From Rufibacter hautae (GTDB lineage: Bacteria; Bacteroidota; Bacteroidia; Cytophagales; Hymenobacteraceae): a stretch of 64,000 nt of DNA. Shown here piece after piece: positions 1-8,964 of this stretch. Every line of letters starts with the position of its first letter. Position 1 is the first letter of the stretch. Made by a program: the position numbers and the translations under genes. A model generated the notes under the pieces. The model was not told where the DNA came from, did not search any database, and saw nothing but the letters and a program-made list of their open reading frames with translations. The DNA lies in assembly GCF_008271695.1 (NCBI RefSeq), contig NZ_VKKY01000003.1:62001-126000 (forward strand), read 5' to 3'.

Positions 1-288
1 ATGCGCGAAGACACTGAGCAGCACAAACCTGTCCTGAGCAAGATTGCCGCGGCCATTGCCGGTGGTATCTTGTTTGTGGTGATGATTGCCGCTTTGAAAG
101 ATGTGAACACCCAGATGACCACTACCGCCGTGTTTGACTCCCAGATTGGCATGGTGGAGAACCTGGGGAAAGTGCTTTTCAGAGACTACCTGTTGCCGTT
201 TGAGTTGGCCTCAGTTCTGTTCCTGGCGGCGATGGCCGGTGCGGTGATGCTGGGCAAGCGCGAGCCGGGCGAGCAAAATAGATTCTAA
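1..288 (+). CDS. nuoJ: NADH-quinone oxidoreductase subunit J, C-terminal part (cut by window edge)
   Basis: This is the C-terminal 95 residues of a complex I membrane subunit. Two hydrophobic segments are visible (about residues 13-31 and 62-84), and the last one carries the NuoJ-type ending LPFELASVLFLAAMAGAVMLG. NuoJ proteins are usually around 165 residues, so the ATG at base 1 is almost certainly an internal methionine and the gene starts upstream of the window. NuoJ is part of the membrane arm near the quinone-coupling region. It is followed by nuoK, L, M and N in the usual order, but a spacer of almost 300 bp separates it from nuoK, which is unusual for this operon. Confidence 0.9.
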   Translation: MREDTEQHKPVLSKIAAAIAGGILFVVMIAALKDVNTQMTTTAVFDSQIGMVENLGKVLFRDYLLPFELASVLFLAAMAGAVMLGKREPGEQNRF

Positions 289-356
289 GTCTCTATTAAG
301 AGGCTGAAAAATGGACAGCTATCCACGTTGTCCTTTTTTATTGCCACGGCTGTAAG

Positions 357-396
357 CTATTTCAGGGCTGATTTCCTGAAAACCGGCCTAAAATAG
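357..396. repeat. Intergenic palindrome, family copy 1
   Basis: Left arm CTATTTCAGGGCTGATTT is an imperfect match to the complement of the right arm (AAAACCGGCCTAAAATAG). It belongs to the palindrome family found throughout this window and lies in the nuoJ-nuoK spacer. Confidence 0.7.
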
Positions 397-422
397 GATT
401 GCCCTGCTGGCTAGAAGTTAAT

Positions 423-460
423 CGTTTTGGAAGCATTTTCTCTAAAATAGCCCTAAAACG
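423..460. repeat. Intergenic palindrome, family copy 2
   Basis: A 38-bp copy with the family's terminal CGTTTT...AAAACG and a right arm ATAGCCCTAAAACG that fits the consensus well. It is the second copy within 70 bp in the nuoJ-nuoK spacer. Apart from these two palindromes I see nothing in bases 289-584. Confidence 0.75.
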
Positions 461-584
461 CTAAAAGAAGAATACAAGCTGCCCGGTAGAGGGGGGCTTT
501 TCATATGGTTTTACCAAAAAATGGGAATAACTTTGGGCACTGTTGTCAAGCGCGTCCAACGCTTATTTCACCAACGTATTTATC

Positions 585-914
585 ATGAATGATATTCCTG
601 AGGTCATAAGGACCATCCCGCTGAACTATTACCTGTATTTCAGCACCGCTCTTTTCTGTATCGGGATTATTGGGGTTCTCACTCGCCGCAACGCCATCAT
701 CATCTTTATGTGCATTGAGCTGATGCTCAACTCGGTGAACCTGTTGCTGACGGCCTTCTCGTCTTATCGCTCAGACCCCAACGGGCAGATTTTCGTGTTT
801 TTCATTATGGCGGTGGCTGCCGCCGAGGTGGCCGTAGGTTTGGCCATTATTGTGATGATTTACCGGAACGTGCGCTCCACCGACATCAATATCCTGAACA
901 AGCTGAAATGGTAA
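585..914 (+). CDS. nuoK: NADH-quinone oxidoreductase subunit K
   Basis: A 109-residue, three-helix antiporter-like subunit of the complex I membrane arm. Conserved membrane glutamates are visible at Glu45 (FMCIELMLNS) and Glu81 (AAAEVAVGL). Their spacing of 36 equals that of the essential pair in Escherichia coli NuoK. An in-frame TTG at 543 would add 14 residues, but the ATG at 585 gives the normal family length, so I chose it. No Shine-Dalgarno sequence is evident. It is followed after 58 bp by nuoL. Function is by family and conserved residues. Confidence 0.93.
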   Translation: MNDIPEVIRTIPLNYYLYFSTALFCIGIIGVLTRRNAIIIFMCIELMLNSVNLLLTAFSSYRSDPNGQIFVFFIMAVAAAEVAVGLAIIVMIYRNVRSTDINILNKLKW

Positions 915-972
915 AGCGGTTTTCCGCTCTGCTGAATCTCTAAAGAATACCGTTCCATTTACGTTTTAACAA

Positions 973-2928
973 ATGCAAGAATTTATTTTGCCGGCAAACA
1001 ACGCTGAGATGACCTGGGTGTGTTTGCTGATTCCGCTCCTGCCGCTAATCGGGTTTCTGATTAACGGTTTGGGTAACCGGAAATTGCCGAAAGGGCTGGC
1101 GGGACTGGTGGGTTGTGCCACCGTTATCGGTTCATTCCTGCTGTCACTGTACCTGTTCTTCGGGTTTGAAGGCTACGGCAACCGCCCGTACACCACCGAT
1201 ATCTTCAACTGGATTCACGTGGGTGCCCTGCGCATTCCGTTCTCATTCCAGATTGACCAATTGTCGCTTATCATGCTGCTGTTGGTGACGGGTGTAGGAT
1301 CGGTGATTCATATTTACTCGGCGGGTTATATGAGTCATGACGAGAACTTCGGTAAATTCTTTTCTTTCCTGAACCTGTTCGTGTTCTCCATGCTCCTGTT
1401 GGTGATGGGGTCTAACTACGTGATGATGTTCGTGGGTTGGGAAGGCGTGGGGCTTTGCTCGTACTTGCTCATCGGGTTCTGGAACAAAGTGACACCATAC
1501 AACAACGCCGCCAAGAAAGCATTCATCATCAACCGCATTGGGGACTTAGGTTTCCTGTTGGGGATTTTCCTTATTTTCCAGACCTACGGAAGCGTGGTGT
1601 ATGGCGAAGTATTCAACCAAGCGTCTCAGCTGAGCAAAGTAAACGACGGTGTCGTGATTGCGATTACCTTGCTGCTGTTCATCGGTGCGATGGGTAAATC
1701 GGCGCAGTTGCCGCTCTACACCTGGTTACCAGACGCGATGGCCGGCCCAACTCCGGTTTCTGCCCTGATTCACGCCGCTACCATGGTGACCGCTGGTATT
1801 TACATGGTCATCCGGTCTAACGTGTTGTACACGCTGGCACCAGACACCCTTGAGATTGTAGCCATTATTGGTTTAGCGACGGCCTTGTTTGCCGCAACCA
1901 TTGGTCTTTTCCAAAACGACATCAAAAAAGTATTGGCTTACTCTACGGTGAGTCAGTTAGGGTATATGTTCCTGGCGCTGGGTGTGATGGCGTATTCTTC
2001 TTCGCTCTTCCACGTATTGACGCACGCGTTCTTCAAAGCCCTTCTGTTCTTGGGAGCCGGTAGCGTGATTCACGCCATGAGCGGCGAGCAGGACTTGCGC
2101 AAAATGGGCGGTCTGAAGAAAGCATTACCAGTTACGTTTATCACCTTCTTAATCGGAACGCTGGCTATTTCTGGTATTCCGCCGTTTGCTGGTTTCTTCT
2201 CTAAAGACGAACTGCTGGCGCACGTGTTTGTGCATAGCAAAGTAATGTGGGGCTTCGGTCTGTTGACTTCGTTCATGACCGCGTTCTACATGTTCCGGTT
2301 GTTGTACCTGGCCTTCTACGGAAACTTCCGGGGCACCGAGGAGCAGCGCCATCACTTGCACGAGTCTCCGGCGGTGATGACCATTCCGTTGATTATCCTG
2401 GCCATTCTTTCCACCATTGGTGGGTTCATGGGCTTACCAGCCGTTTTCAGCGAAAACCACATGCTGGCTAACTTCTTGTCGCCAGTGTATGAATTGGCCA
2501 GAAGAGCCGTTCCAAGTGCTTTTGAAGCGCAACACTTATCCCATACCACAGAATACATTCTGATGGCGGTATCGGTGGGTGTGGCGGTAGTAGCCATCAT
2601 CCTGGCGTACCTCATCTACGGCAAGAAAAGAACCGTTCCCGCCGAGGAAGGTGCTGCTTTGTCGCCGCTGCACAAACTGGTGTACAACAAATACTACGTG
2701 GATGAACTCTACAACGGCCTGTTTGTGAAACCGGTGATGGGCTTGTCTACGGGGCTGTACCGCTTCGTGGAGAAAGGCATCATTGACCCGATTGTAAACG
2801 GATTCGGGAAAGCCACCTTGGGTGGAGGTCGTTCGCTGCGCTTTGTGCAGAGCGGTGCCACCGGGTCTTACCTGCTTCTGATGGTGCTGGGCATCACCTT
2901 AATCTTATTGCTGAACTTTATTATCTGA
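973..2928 (+). CDS. nuoL: NADH-quinone oxidoreductase subunit L
   Basis: A 651-residue antiporter-like proton-pumping subunit at the distal end of the complex I membrane arm. It shows the TM5 glutamate in FVGWEGVGLCSYLLIGFW, the TM7-8 lysine block GKSAQLPLYTWLPDAM followed by AGPTPVSALIHAATMVTAG, and a C-terminal extension. The extension probably corresponds to the lateral helix HL and a final TM helix (about residues 620-650). The length is typical. The stop codon is 11 bp before nuoM, so the two are transcribed together. Confidence 0.95.
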   Translation: MQEFILPANNAEMTWVCLLIPLLPLIGFLINGLGNRKLPKGLAGLVGCATVIGSFLLSLYLFFGFEGYGNRPYTTDIFNWIHVGALRIPFSFQIDQLSLIMLLLVTGVGSVIHIYSAGYMSHDENFGKFFSFLNLFVFSMLLLVMGSNYVMMFVGWEGVGLCSYLLIGFWNKVTPYNNAAKKAFIINRIGDLGFLLGIFLIFQTYGSVVYGEVFNQASQLSKVNDGVVIAITLLLFIGAMGKSAQLPLYTWLPDAMAGPTPVSALIHAATMVTAGIYMVIRSNVLYTLAPDTLEIVAIIGLATALFAATIGLFQNDIKKVLAYSTVSQLGYMFLALGVMAYSSSLFHVLTHAFFKALLFLGAGSVIHAMSGEQDLRKMGGLKKALPVTFITFLIGTLAISGIPPFAGFFSKDELLAHVFVHSKVMWGFGLLTSFMTAFYMFRLLYLAFYGNFRGTEEQRHHLHESPAVMTIPLIILAILSTIGGFMGLPAVFSENHMLANFLSPVYELARRAVPSAFEAQHLSHTTEYILMAVSVGVAVVAIILAYLIYGKKRTVPAEEGAALSPLHKLVYNKYYVDELYNGLFVKPVMGLSTGLYRFVEKGIIDPIVNGFGKATLGGGRSLRFVQSGATGSYLLLMVLGITLILLLNFII

Positions 2929-2939
2929 TACTGCCAAAC

Positions 2940-4388
2940 ATGTTAACCGCTTTAATAATCTTATGGCCCGCGTTGGCCGCACTGCTGGTACTGTTGGTAA
3001 AAGGAGACGGCGCCCGGAAAATCGCTTTCGGGGCTGCCTTGGTAGAACTGGTACTGGGCGTATGGGCCTGGATTAACTTCGTCCCGAACGGAAGTACCCA
3101 ATTCCTGCTCAATGAACCCTGGATTGCCAATGCCGGCATCATGTTCAAAGTAGGCATTGACGGCATCAGTTTACTTATGGTGCTTTTAACCGTGTTCCTG
3201 ATTCCGTTAATCATTCTGTCTACGGCCAAGCACACCTACGAGAAGCCTTCATCTTTCTACGCGCTCATCCTGTTCATGCAAACGGGTTTATTGGGTGTTT
3301 TTACCGCTTTGGATGCGTTTGTGTTCTACTTCTTCTGGGAGGTAGCGCTTATTCCCATCTACTTCATTGCCGGTATGTGGGGCGGTGAGAACCGGGTGCG
3401 CGTGACGTTCAAGTTCTTTATCTACACCGTTTTCGGGTCTTTGTTCATGCTGGCTGCGTTTGTGTATCTGTATTTCCAGACGCCGGGCACGCACAGTTCT
3501 GAGGAAGTTGCTTTCTACCAGTTGGTGCTGGATGCCGGTACCCAAAGCTGGTTGTTCTGGTTCCTGTTTATTGCCTTTGCCATTAAGATGCCGGTGTTCC
3601 CGTTCCATACCTGGCAGCCCGATACTTATACCACGGCTCCGGCCGCCGGTACCATGCTCCTTTCCGGTATCATGCTGAAAATGGGTATCTACGGGGCTTT
3701 GCGCTGGTTATTGCCGGTGGTGCCTTTGGGCGTAAGCCAATGGGGAAACGTGGTGCTGGTGCTGGCCATCATCGGGATTATCTACGGCGCCATCATTGCC
3801 ATCCGTCAGCAGGACATGAAGCGTCTGGTGGCGTTCTCTTCCATTTCGCACGTGGGTTTGATTGCCGCTGGTTTGTTCACTTTGAACCACCACGGTCTAC
3901 AGGGAGCCATGATTCAGATGCTGAGCCACGGTGTGAACGTGGTAGGGATGTTCTTCATCATTGACATCATCCAGAGCCGTACAGGTACCCGCGAGATTGC
4001 GGCCCTAGGTGGTATCACGCAAAATACGCCGTTCTTATCAGTGACGTTCCTGGTGCTTTTATTAGGAACAGTGGCCTTGCCGTTGACCAACGGGTTCGTG
4101 GGCGAGTTCCTGTTGTTGATGGGTGTGTACCAATACAATGCCTGGATGGGCGCCGTTGCCGGCTTGACCATCATTCTGGGAGCCGTGTACATGCTGCGGA
4201 TGTTCCAGCGCGTGATGTTCGGCGAAAAGAACGAAATCACCCAGGGCTTCACTGATTTGACCTTCAACGAGAAAGCCGTATTGGTGCCGTTGGTAGTGAT
4301 GGTGTTCTGGATTGGCTTACACCCGAACACGTTCCTGACTATTTCTGAGCCTGCCGTTCTGAAACTTCTGGACGTGATTAAACGCTAA
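2940..4388 (+). CDS. nuoM: NADH-quinone oxidoreductase subunit M
   Basis: A 482-residue antiporter-like proton-pumping subunit of complex I. Key sites are the TM5 glutamate in FFWEVALIPIYFIAGMWGG and the proton-channel lysine segment KMPVFPFHTWQPDTYTTAP followed by AAGTMLLSGIMLKMG. About 14 hydrophobic segments span the whole length. The start lies 11 bp after nuoL, and nuoN follows after 40 bp. Length and motif order match the family, with nothing missing. Confidence 0.95.
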   Translation: MLTALIILWPALAALLVLLVKGDGARKIAFGAALVELVLGVWAWINFVPNGSTQFLLNEPWIANAGIMFKVGIDGISLLMVLLTVFLIPLIILSTAKHTYEKPSSFYALILFMQTGLLGVFTALDAFVFYFFWEVALIPIYFIAGMWGGENRVRVTFKFFIYTVFGSLFMLAAFVYLYFQTPGTHSSEEVAFYQLVLDAGTQSWLFWFLFIAFAIKMPVFPFHTWQPDTYTTAPAAGTMLLSGIMLKMGIYGALRWLLPVVPLGVSQWGNVVLVLAIIGIIYGAIIAIRQQDMKRLVAFSSISHVGLIAAGLFTLNHHGLQGAMIQMLSHGVNVVGMFFIIDIIQSRTGTREIAALGGITQNTPFLSVTFLVLLLGTVALPLTNGFVGEFLLLMGVYQYNAWMGAVAGLTIILGAVYMLRMFQRVMFGEKNEITQGFTDLTFNEKAVLVPLVVMVFWIGLHPNTFLTISEPAVLKLLDVIKR

Positions 4389-4428
4389 CCCTGACGCTTT
4401 TTTAAAAACCAGGAGAAATTACCTGCTC

Positions 4429-5805
4429 ATGACCTCAATCATTCTACTCTCCATATTCGGTATCCTGAACCTCTTTGTAGGCTTCATGAAATCCAAAAAG
4501 GCGCTCATGCCCGTGGTGCTGCTGTTTCTGGCAGTGTCTTTGGGTGCGACCATGTTTGACTGGAACCAGCCGCAAAGCTATTTCAGCAACATGCTTTCCA
4601 CCGACAACTTCTCCGTGGGCTTCACCGCCGTCATGGTGCTTTCCACATTGTTCATTCTGCCGTTTTCGCGCAGCTACGTAGTTGCCGAGAATTCTAACCT
4701 GGCAGAATATTACTCGCTGTTGCTGTTCTCGTTGGTGGGCGGTATCATGATGGTCTCCTATGAAAACCTGCTGATTCTGTTTGTGGGCATCGAGATTATG
4801 TCCATCAGCATGTACATCATCGCCGGTTCTGACAAGCGCAACATCCTGTCGAATGAGGCCTCTATGAAGTACTTCCTGATGGGCTCGTTCTTCACCGGTA
4901 TTATCTTGTTCGGGATTGCTTTGTTGTACGGGGCTACCGGCGCTTTCTACCTAACTGACATTGCCGCTGCTGCCACCAATATAGACCCTGCCACGGCTCC
5001 GTTGCTGCTGATGGGCTTATTGCTGGTATTAGTGGGTATCACCTTTAAGATTGGGGCCGCGCCTTTCCACTTCTGGACCCCAGACGTGTACGAAGGGACG
5101 CCAACCGTTTTCACCAGCTACATGTCTACCGTGGTAAAGACGGCGGGTATTGCAGCGTTCTACAAACTGATGTCGGCGGCCTTCGGAGGTGTGTACGACC
5201 AGTGGTTCCCGACCTTAGTAGCCATCACCGTTCTGACTTTGCTCATTGGTAACATTGGAGCAGTAGCACAAAACAGCATGAAACGTATGCTGGCTTACTC
5301 CAGTATCTCCCACGCCGGTTACCTGATGATTGCCTTGACTTCCTTCAACGACCGCTCAGAAAATGCTATTCTGTTCTACTCTCTGGCGTATGCCGTAGCC
5401 ACCATTGCTGCCTTTGGTGTGTTGAAGTATGTGTCTGATGAGCGTGGCTCAGATGAGTATTCTGCCTTCAATGGCTTGGGCAAGACCAATCCGCTGCTGG
5501 CCTTCGTGATGACTGTTGCTATGTTGTCTTTGGCAGGTATTCCGTTAACCGGAGGTTTCTTCGGAAAGGTGTTCCTGTTCTCGGCTGCCCTGGAGCAAGA
5601 CATGGTCTGGCTAATTATCGTAGCTGTGCTCATGTCAGCCGTGGGTATCTACTATTACTTCCGGGTTATCATCGCCATGTACATGCGTGATGCAGAAGGC
5701 GAGCGCATCGCGGTTGATCCGTTGGCTACCTTTACCTTGATTTCTTTGGTGGTGTTGACCGTGCTAATGGGCGTTGTGCCAGGCTTGTTCAATAACTTGC
5801 TGTAA
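4429..5805 (+). CDS. nuoN: NADH-quinone oxidoreductase subunit N
   Basis: A 458-residue antiporter-like subunit and the last gene of the nuo operon. It contains FVGIEIMSISMYIIAG with the TM5 glutamate, and the KIGAAPFHFWTPDVYEGTP segment with the TM7 lysine. It is entirely polytopic membrane sequence. A very strong hairpin directly downstream (5822-5866) ends the operon, and the next gene is on the opposite strand. Confidence 0.95.
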   Translation: MTSIILLSIFGILNLFVGFMKSKKALMPVVLLFLAVSLGATMFDWNQPQSYFSNMLSTDNFSVGFTAVMVLSTLFILPFSRSYVVAENSNLAEYYSLLLFSLVGGIMMVSYENLLILFVGIEIMSISMYIIAGSDKRNILSNEASMKYFLMGSFFTGIILFGIALLYGATGAFYLTDIAAAATNIDPATAPLLLMGLLLVLVGITFKIGAAPFHFWTPDVYEGTPTVFTSYMSTVVKTAGIAAFYKLMSAAFGGVYDQWFPTLVAITVLTLLIGNIGAVAQNSMKRMLAYSSISHAGYLMIALTSFNDRSENAILFYSLAYAVATIAAFGVLKYVSDERGSDEYSAFNGLGKTNPLLAFVMTVAMLSLAGIPLTGGFFGKVFLFSAALEQDMVWLIIVAVLMSAVGIYYYFRVIIAMYMRDAEGERIAVDPLATFTLISLVVLTVLMGVVPGLFNNLL

Positions 5806-5821
5806 GGTTAACCTTACTTTC

Positions 5822-5866
5822 CATAAAGCAGAAGAGGCACCCAGTGGGTGCCTCTTCTGCTTTATG
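5822..5866. terminator. Bidirectional terminator after nuoN
   Basis: A perfect 21-bp stem (arm CATAAAGCAGAAGAGGCACC plus one C) closes on a three-base loop (AGT) between the convergent nuoN and LytTR genes. A/T-rich outer arms suit both directions. Confidence 0.85.
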
Positions 5867-5904
5867 CGCTTTCGGGGTTGTTTCTGGAAAATAAGCTATA
5901 AACG
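5867..5904. repeat. Intergenic palindrome, degenerate family copy 3
   Basis: Starts CGCTTTCGGGGTTGTTTCT and ends AAGCTATAAACG. It has family length and arm spacing but several mismatches. Confidence 0.45.
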
Positions 5905-5946
5905 TCATCTCATGTAGAGACAAGGTGAAATTGCTGATTCAATTTC

Positions 5947-5985
5947 CGTTTCTAACCTGTTTATCTGAAACCAGACCCAAAACAC
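5947..5985. repeat. Intergenic palindrome, family copy 4
   Basis: Left arm CGTTTCTAACCTGTTTATC faces right arm GAAACCAGACCCAAAACAC. It sits directly against the stop codon of the LytTR regulator. Confidence 0.6.
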
Positions 5986-5987
5986 AC

Positions 5988-6704
5988 TTACAAACTCATC
6001 AACTCCTTAAAAACCTGTGTCTGCCTGCGTGAAACTTCTACTTCCTCGCCGCCCTTCAACTGAATCTTAATGCTGCCGCTGAACCAGGGATTAATCTGCT
6101 CAATGAAATTGACGTTGATAATCTGCTGGCGGTTCGCCCGAAAAAACACTTTAGGGTCTAACCGGCTTTCCAGGTAGTTCAGGGTCTTGAGAATGCAGGG
6201 GCGCTCGTTGTCAAAGTACAGGAAAGCGTAGTTGCCGTTTGACTCCATCATGCGTACCTGTTTTAGGGCCACAAACCAGCAGCGTTCACCGTCCTTGACA
6301 AACACCCGGTCTTCTTCGCTTAGCAGCGAGGTAGGAGCGGCGGGTTTAATCGTTTCCTGCTTGGATATCGCTTTCTCCACGGCCTGGCGCAGGCGGTTTT
6401 CCTCAATGGGTTTCATGAGGTAATCCAGCGCATTCCGCTCGAAGGCTTTGAGGGCGTATTGGTCGTAAGCGGTGGTGAAGATAACCTGTGGCGTGTACTC
6501 CAATGCTTCCAGCAGTTCAAAGCCGCTTTTCTGGGGCAAATGAATGTCCAGGAATAGTAAATCGGGCCGAAGGGACTCAATCAATTCAATGCCTTCTTCG
6601 GCGTTTTCGGCTTCACCCACTAGCTCCAAGGCAGGAAATTTGGCTAAGAGGTGCTTCAGTTCCAGGCGCGCCAGCCGGGAGTCTTCAACGATGCAGATTT
6701 TCAT
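5988..6704 (-). CDS. LytTR-family response regulator
   Basis: A 238-residue regulator with an N-terminal receiver domain (about 1-115) and a C-terminal LytTR DNA-binding domain (about 135-238). The phosphoacceptor is Asp53 (LLFLDIHLP), with conserved Thr78 and Lys98 (TTAYDQ, YLMKPI). LytTR features include SNGNYAFLYF and FFRANRQQIINVNFIEQI. Its start codon lies inside the end of the upstream kinase gene (20-bp overlap), so translation is probably coupled and this kinase is its partner. The target genes are not evident. The co-transcribed hydrolase is one candidate. Confidence 0.9.
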   Translation of the reverse strand: MKICIVEDSRLARLELKHLLAKFPALELVGEAENAEEGIELIESLRPDLLFLDIHLPQKSGFELLEALEYTPQVIFTTAYDQYALKAFERNALDYLMKPIEENRLRQAVEKAISKQETIKPAAPTSLLSEEDRVFVKDGERCWFVALKQVRMMESNGNYAFLYFDNERPCILKTLNYLESRLDPKVFFRANRQQIINVNFIEQINPWFSGSIKIQLKGGEEVEVSRRQTQVFKELMSL

Positions 6705-7743
6705 AGTCTTTCCAGGGAAGGGTGAGCGTGGCGGTCACGCTGTTGTCGCTTGTTTGAGTGAGGGCAAAGTTGCCGGGTTGGTCTAAGGAATGCGCCACGC
6801 GCTCCAGCAGCCGTTGCAGGCCAATTCCTTTAGAAGCCGAGGACGCGTCTAGAATGCCGGTATTCTCTACCTGTACCCGTAAATGCCCGTTTTGCCGATT
6901 CAAGGAAAGCTGAATTCGTCCGCCCTTAGCCTGGGTCCCGATGCCGTGTTTGATGGCGTTCTCCACCAACAATTGAATGCCTAACGGTGGAATAGCCGCG
7001 TTCTTGACCGATGCTTCCACTTGCGAGGAGAAATCAAGCTTATCTTCAAAGTGAATCTTCTCCAGTGCCACGTAATGGTCCAGGAAATCCAGCTCCTCGG
7101 CCACGCTCACCAGATTATTCCGGTTGTAGCCAATCACGTAGCGCATCATCGCCGAAAGGCGCGTAATCATCTCCCGCGCCTTGGTCTGGTCCACCAGCAC
7201 CAGTGACCGGATGTTGTTGAGGCTGTTAAACAGGAAGTGCGGGTTCAGTTGTGACCGGATGGCCTGCAGTTCGGCCTCTTTCAACGATAGTTGCAGTTTC
7301 CAGGCTTCTACTTCCTTCTCCTTCCAGCGCTGTATGGCCTGGAACGCAAAGTAAATGGTAGACCAGAAACTAAGAATCACCAGACCGTTCGCCGAGTACA
7401 TGACCAGATACCCAAAGCTGAATTCCTTTAGCGAGAACATGCCAATGCTCAGCATGAAAAGGCAGACCAGCAACTGACAGGTAAGAGACGCCACCGCATT
7501 GTAGGCCAACACCAGCAAGACCATTTTGCCCAGAGGAAGCTCCAGCCAGCGATGTTTGCAGTTCAAGTGCCGTTGCAAGTGCGTGGTGCCGAAGAAAATA
7601 GCGGTGCCTACAAACTGCACGGCGTACATACCCGCTTGCTTTTTGAAGAACAGGAAGCTCATCAGGAGCCCTATAAACAGGTAGCAGGTCCAACCAATTG
7701 CTTGGCAGACCCAATACCATTTTTGCTGACGTGAGGCGGTCAT
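6685..7743 (-). CDS. LytS/YehU-type sensor histidine kinase
   Basis: A 352-residue membrane kinase. Four hydrophobic segments in the first 135 residues are followed by a short coiled region (about 138-160). The His_kinase domain follows, with the phosphoacceptor in SQLNPHFLFNSLNN (His169), then a HATPase domain with N-box LLVENAIKHG (Asn262) and a G-box KGIGLQRLLERV. No separate sensor domain is seen, so the signal is probably sensed in or at the membrane. The gene lies 14 bp after the hydrolase gene and overlaps the LytTR regulator, which indicates a three-gene operon. Confidence 0.9.
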   Translation of the reverse strand: MTASRQQKWYWVCQAIGWTCYLFIGLLMSFLFFKKQAGMYAVQFVGTAIFFGTTHLQRHLNCKHRWLELPLGKMVLLVLAYNAVASLTCQLLVCLFMLSIGMFSLKEFSFGYLVMYSANGLVILSFWSTIYFAFQAIQRWKEKEVEAWKLQLSLKEAELQAIRSQLNPHFLFNSLNNIRSLVLVDQTKAREMITRLSAMMRYVIGYNRNNLVSVAEELDFLDHYVALEKIHFEDKLDFSSQVEASVKNAAIPPLGIQLLVENAIKHGIGTQAKGGRIQLSLNRQNGHLRVQVENTGILDASSASKGIGLQRLLERVAHSLDQPGNFALTQTSDNSVTATLTLPWKDYENLHR

Positions 7744-7757
7744 TAACCAGGTGTACT

Positions 7758-8624
7758 TTAGTTCTTCAGGAAAGCGTCCATCTGCGCGAACATCCAGGTG
7801 GGCTCATCATACATGATGAAGTGCTTGGCGGTATCGGCTACTTTCACTTCGGCGCTAGGCAATTTAGCAAATTGTGCCTTATACATTTGGGTGGTAATGT
7901 CTTTGGTGACGCCGTAATTTTTGTATCCGGCCCAGGCGCCTAACACCAACACCGGTGTTTTAATAGTGGCAACGTCTTGGCGCAAATCAGAGAGGTACAT
8001 CTCGTACATAGCCTGACCAGTGGTGTTGTAATCAGATTTTCTGCCCCATTCAATAATCTTCTTAATGTGCGCTGAGTCGGTGGCCATGGAGATGCCGAAG
8101 CTGGCTTCCTGCTGTTGTTGCGCAGCGGGGTTTGGCGTCACCATCGCCTTGCGGAACTGGTCGGCCATTGGTTTGATGGTTTCTACCGTGGCGGTAGGAT
8201 TCTGAACGGCCCCAATAAAAGGTAAGCCGTCTACCACCACCGTCTTCCCGAATAGCTCAGGAGCTTTCACGTTCAAAGCCAATGCCATGTAACCGCCCAG
8301 GCTATGCCCCACCAGTACCGGCTTTTTAAGTTTGTTTTCCTGTACATAGGCGATAATCTCGTCGCGCACGCTGTTCAGGAAGTGGTCCGTCTTCACCGCT
8401 GGCTGCCCCGCGAAACCAGGTAAGGTCAAGACATAACAAGTGTAGTTTTTCTGGTAATGCGCCACCGTCTCGTCCCACACTTCCCCCGCCGAGTTCAAGC
8501 CCGGAATCAAAATCATAGCGGGCCCTTTGCCCGATTTCACTACTTTAAACGATGGCGTTTTAGCCTGTACCTGAATGGCGATGAACAAGAATAAAAGGAG
8601 GATAGAAGTGATTTTCGCTTTCAT
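7758..8624 (-). CDS. Exported alpha/beta hydrolase
   Basis: I start this at the ATG at 8624, giving 288 residues. An ATG 14 codons upstream would place polar residues before the signal peptide MKAKITSILLLFLFIAIQVQA. The alpha/beta-hydrolase fold is shown by the oxyanion loop LIPGLNSAGEVW, the nucleophile elbow VGHSLGGY (Ser108) and a C-terminal histidine (His268 in TAKHFIMYDEP). The acid residue cannot be assigned with confidence. The product is probably a periplasmic or secreted esterase-like enzyme with unknown substrate. It is the first gene of an operon with a LytS kinase and a LytTR regulator, so it may act on, or be controlled by, the signal they sense. That link is inference. Confidence 0.75.
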   Translation of the reverse strand: MKAKITSILLLFLFIAIQVQAKTPSFKVVKSGKGPAMILIPGLNSAGEVWDETVAHYQKNYTCYVLTLPGFAGQPAVKTDHFLNSVRDEIIAYVQENKLKKPVLVGHSLGGYMALALNVKAPELFGKTVVVDGLPFIGAVQNPTATVETIKPMADQFRKAMVTPNPAAQQQQEASFGISMATDSAHIKKIIEWGRKSDYNTTGQAMYEMYLSDLRQDVATIKTPVLVLGAWAGYKNYGVTKDITTQMYKAQFAKLPSAEVKVADTAKHFIMYDEPTWMFAQMDAFLKN

Positions 8625-8763
8625 GGCTTTATGAGGTTTAGTTATTTCCGTGATTGATTGAAACAAAAGTGCAGTATGAACGCCGGTGTGCGAAGTGAAA
8701 TGTGATGAACGGTATAAGGCAGGGGTGAACGGCGGATGAGTTGCTGATTATTTTTAGAACGTT

Positions 8764-8800
8764 CGTTTTATGCACAATTTACCGAGAACTGGCCAAAAAG
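8764..8800. repeat. Intergenic palindrome, family copy 5 (left flank of the MITE-like element)
   Basis: A degenerate copy starting CGTTTTATGCACAATTTA and ending GAACTGGCCAAAAAG. The right half is nearly the same as that of the copy at 22308-22343. It ends four bases before the terminal inverted repeat at 8805. Confidence 0.5.
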
Positions 8801-8804
8801 AACC

Positions 8805-8959
8805 GTAGCGTCGTTACCCTGTAACGACGTGTCTCCATGAAACAAAAGCCCATGACCCACATAAGACCTTTGTTCAATGCAACTTGCTGAGAAAAGTTCT
8901 TAACGGATTGTGATGTTGTTGCTGCGTAGAATCACGTCGTTACAGGGTAACGACGCTAC
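8805..8959. mobile_element. 155-bp MITE-like element with perfect 27-bp terminal inverted repeats
   Basis: Bases 8805-8831 (starting GTAGCGTCGTTACCCTG) are the exact reverse complement of 8933-8959. Each arm is itself palindromic around CGTCGTTAC/GTAACGACG. The 101-bp interior has no open reading frame. No target-site duplication is obvious. Size, perfect ends and lack of coding capacity fit a non-autonomous element. The enzyme that would mobilise it is not in this window. Confidence 0.65.
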
Positions 8960-8964
8960 ATTTT

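Noticed and set aside
1..288. ATG at base 1 as the true start of nuoJ
   Set aside because: It would give a 95-residue protein, far shorter than the family. The gene is simply cut by the window edge.
543..584. TTG start for nuoK
   Set aside because: The ATG at 585 gives the usual 109-residue length.
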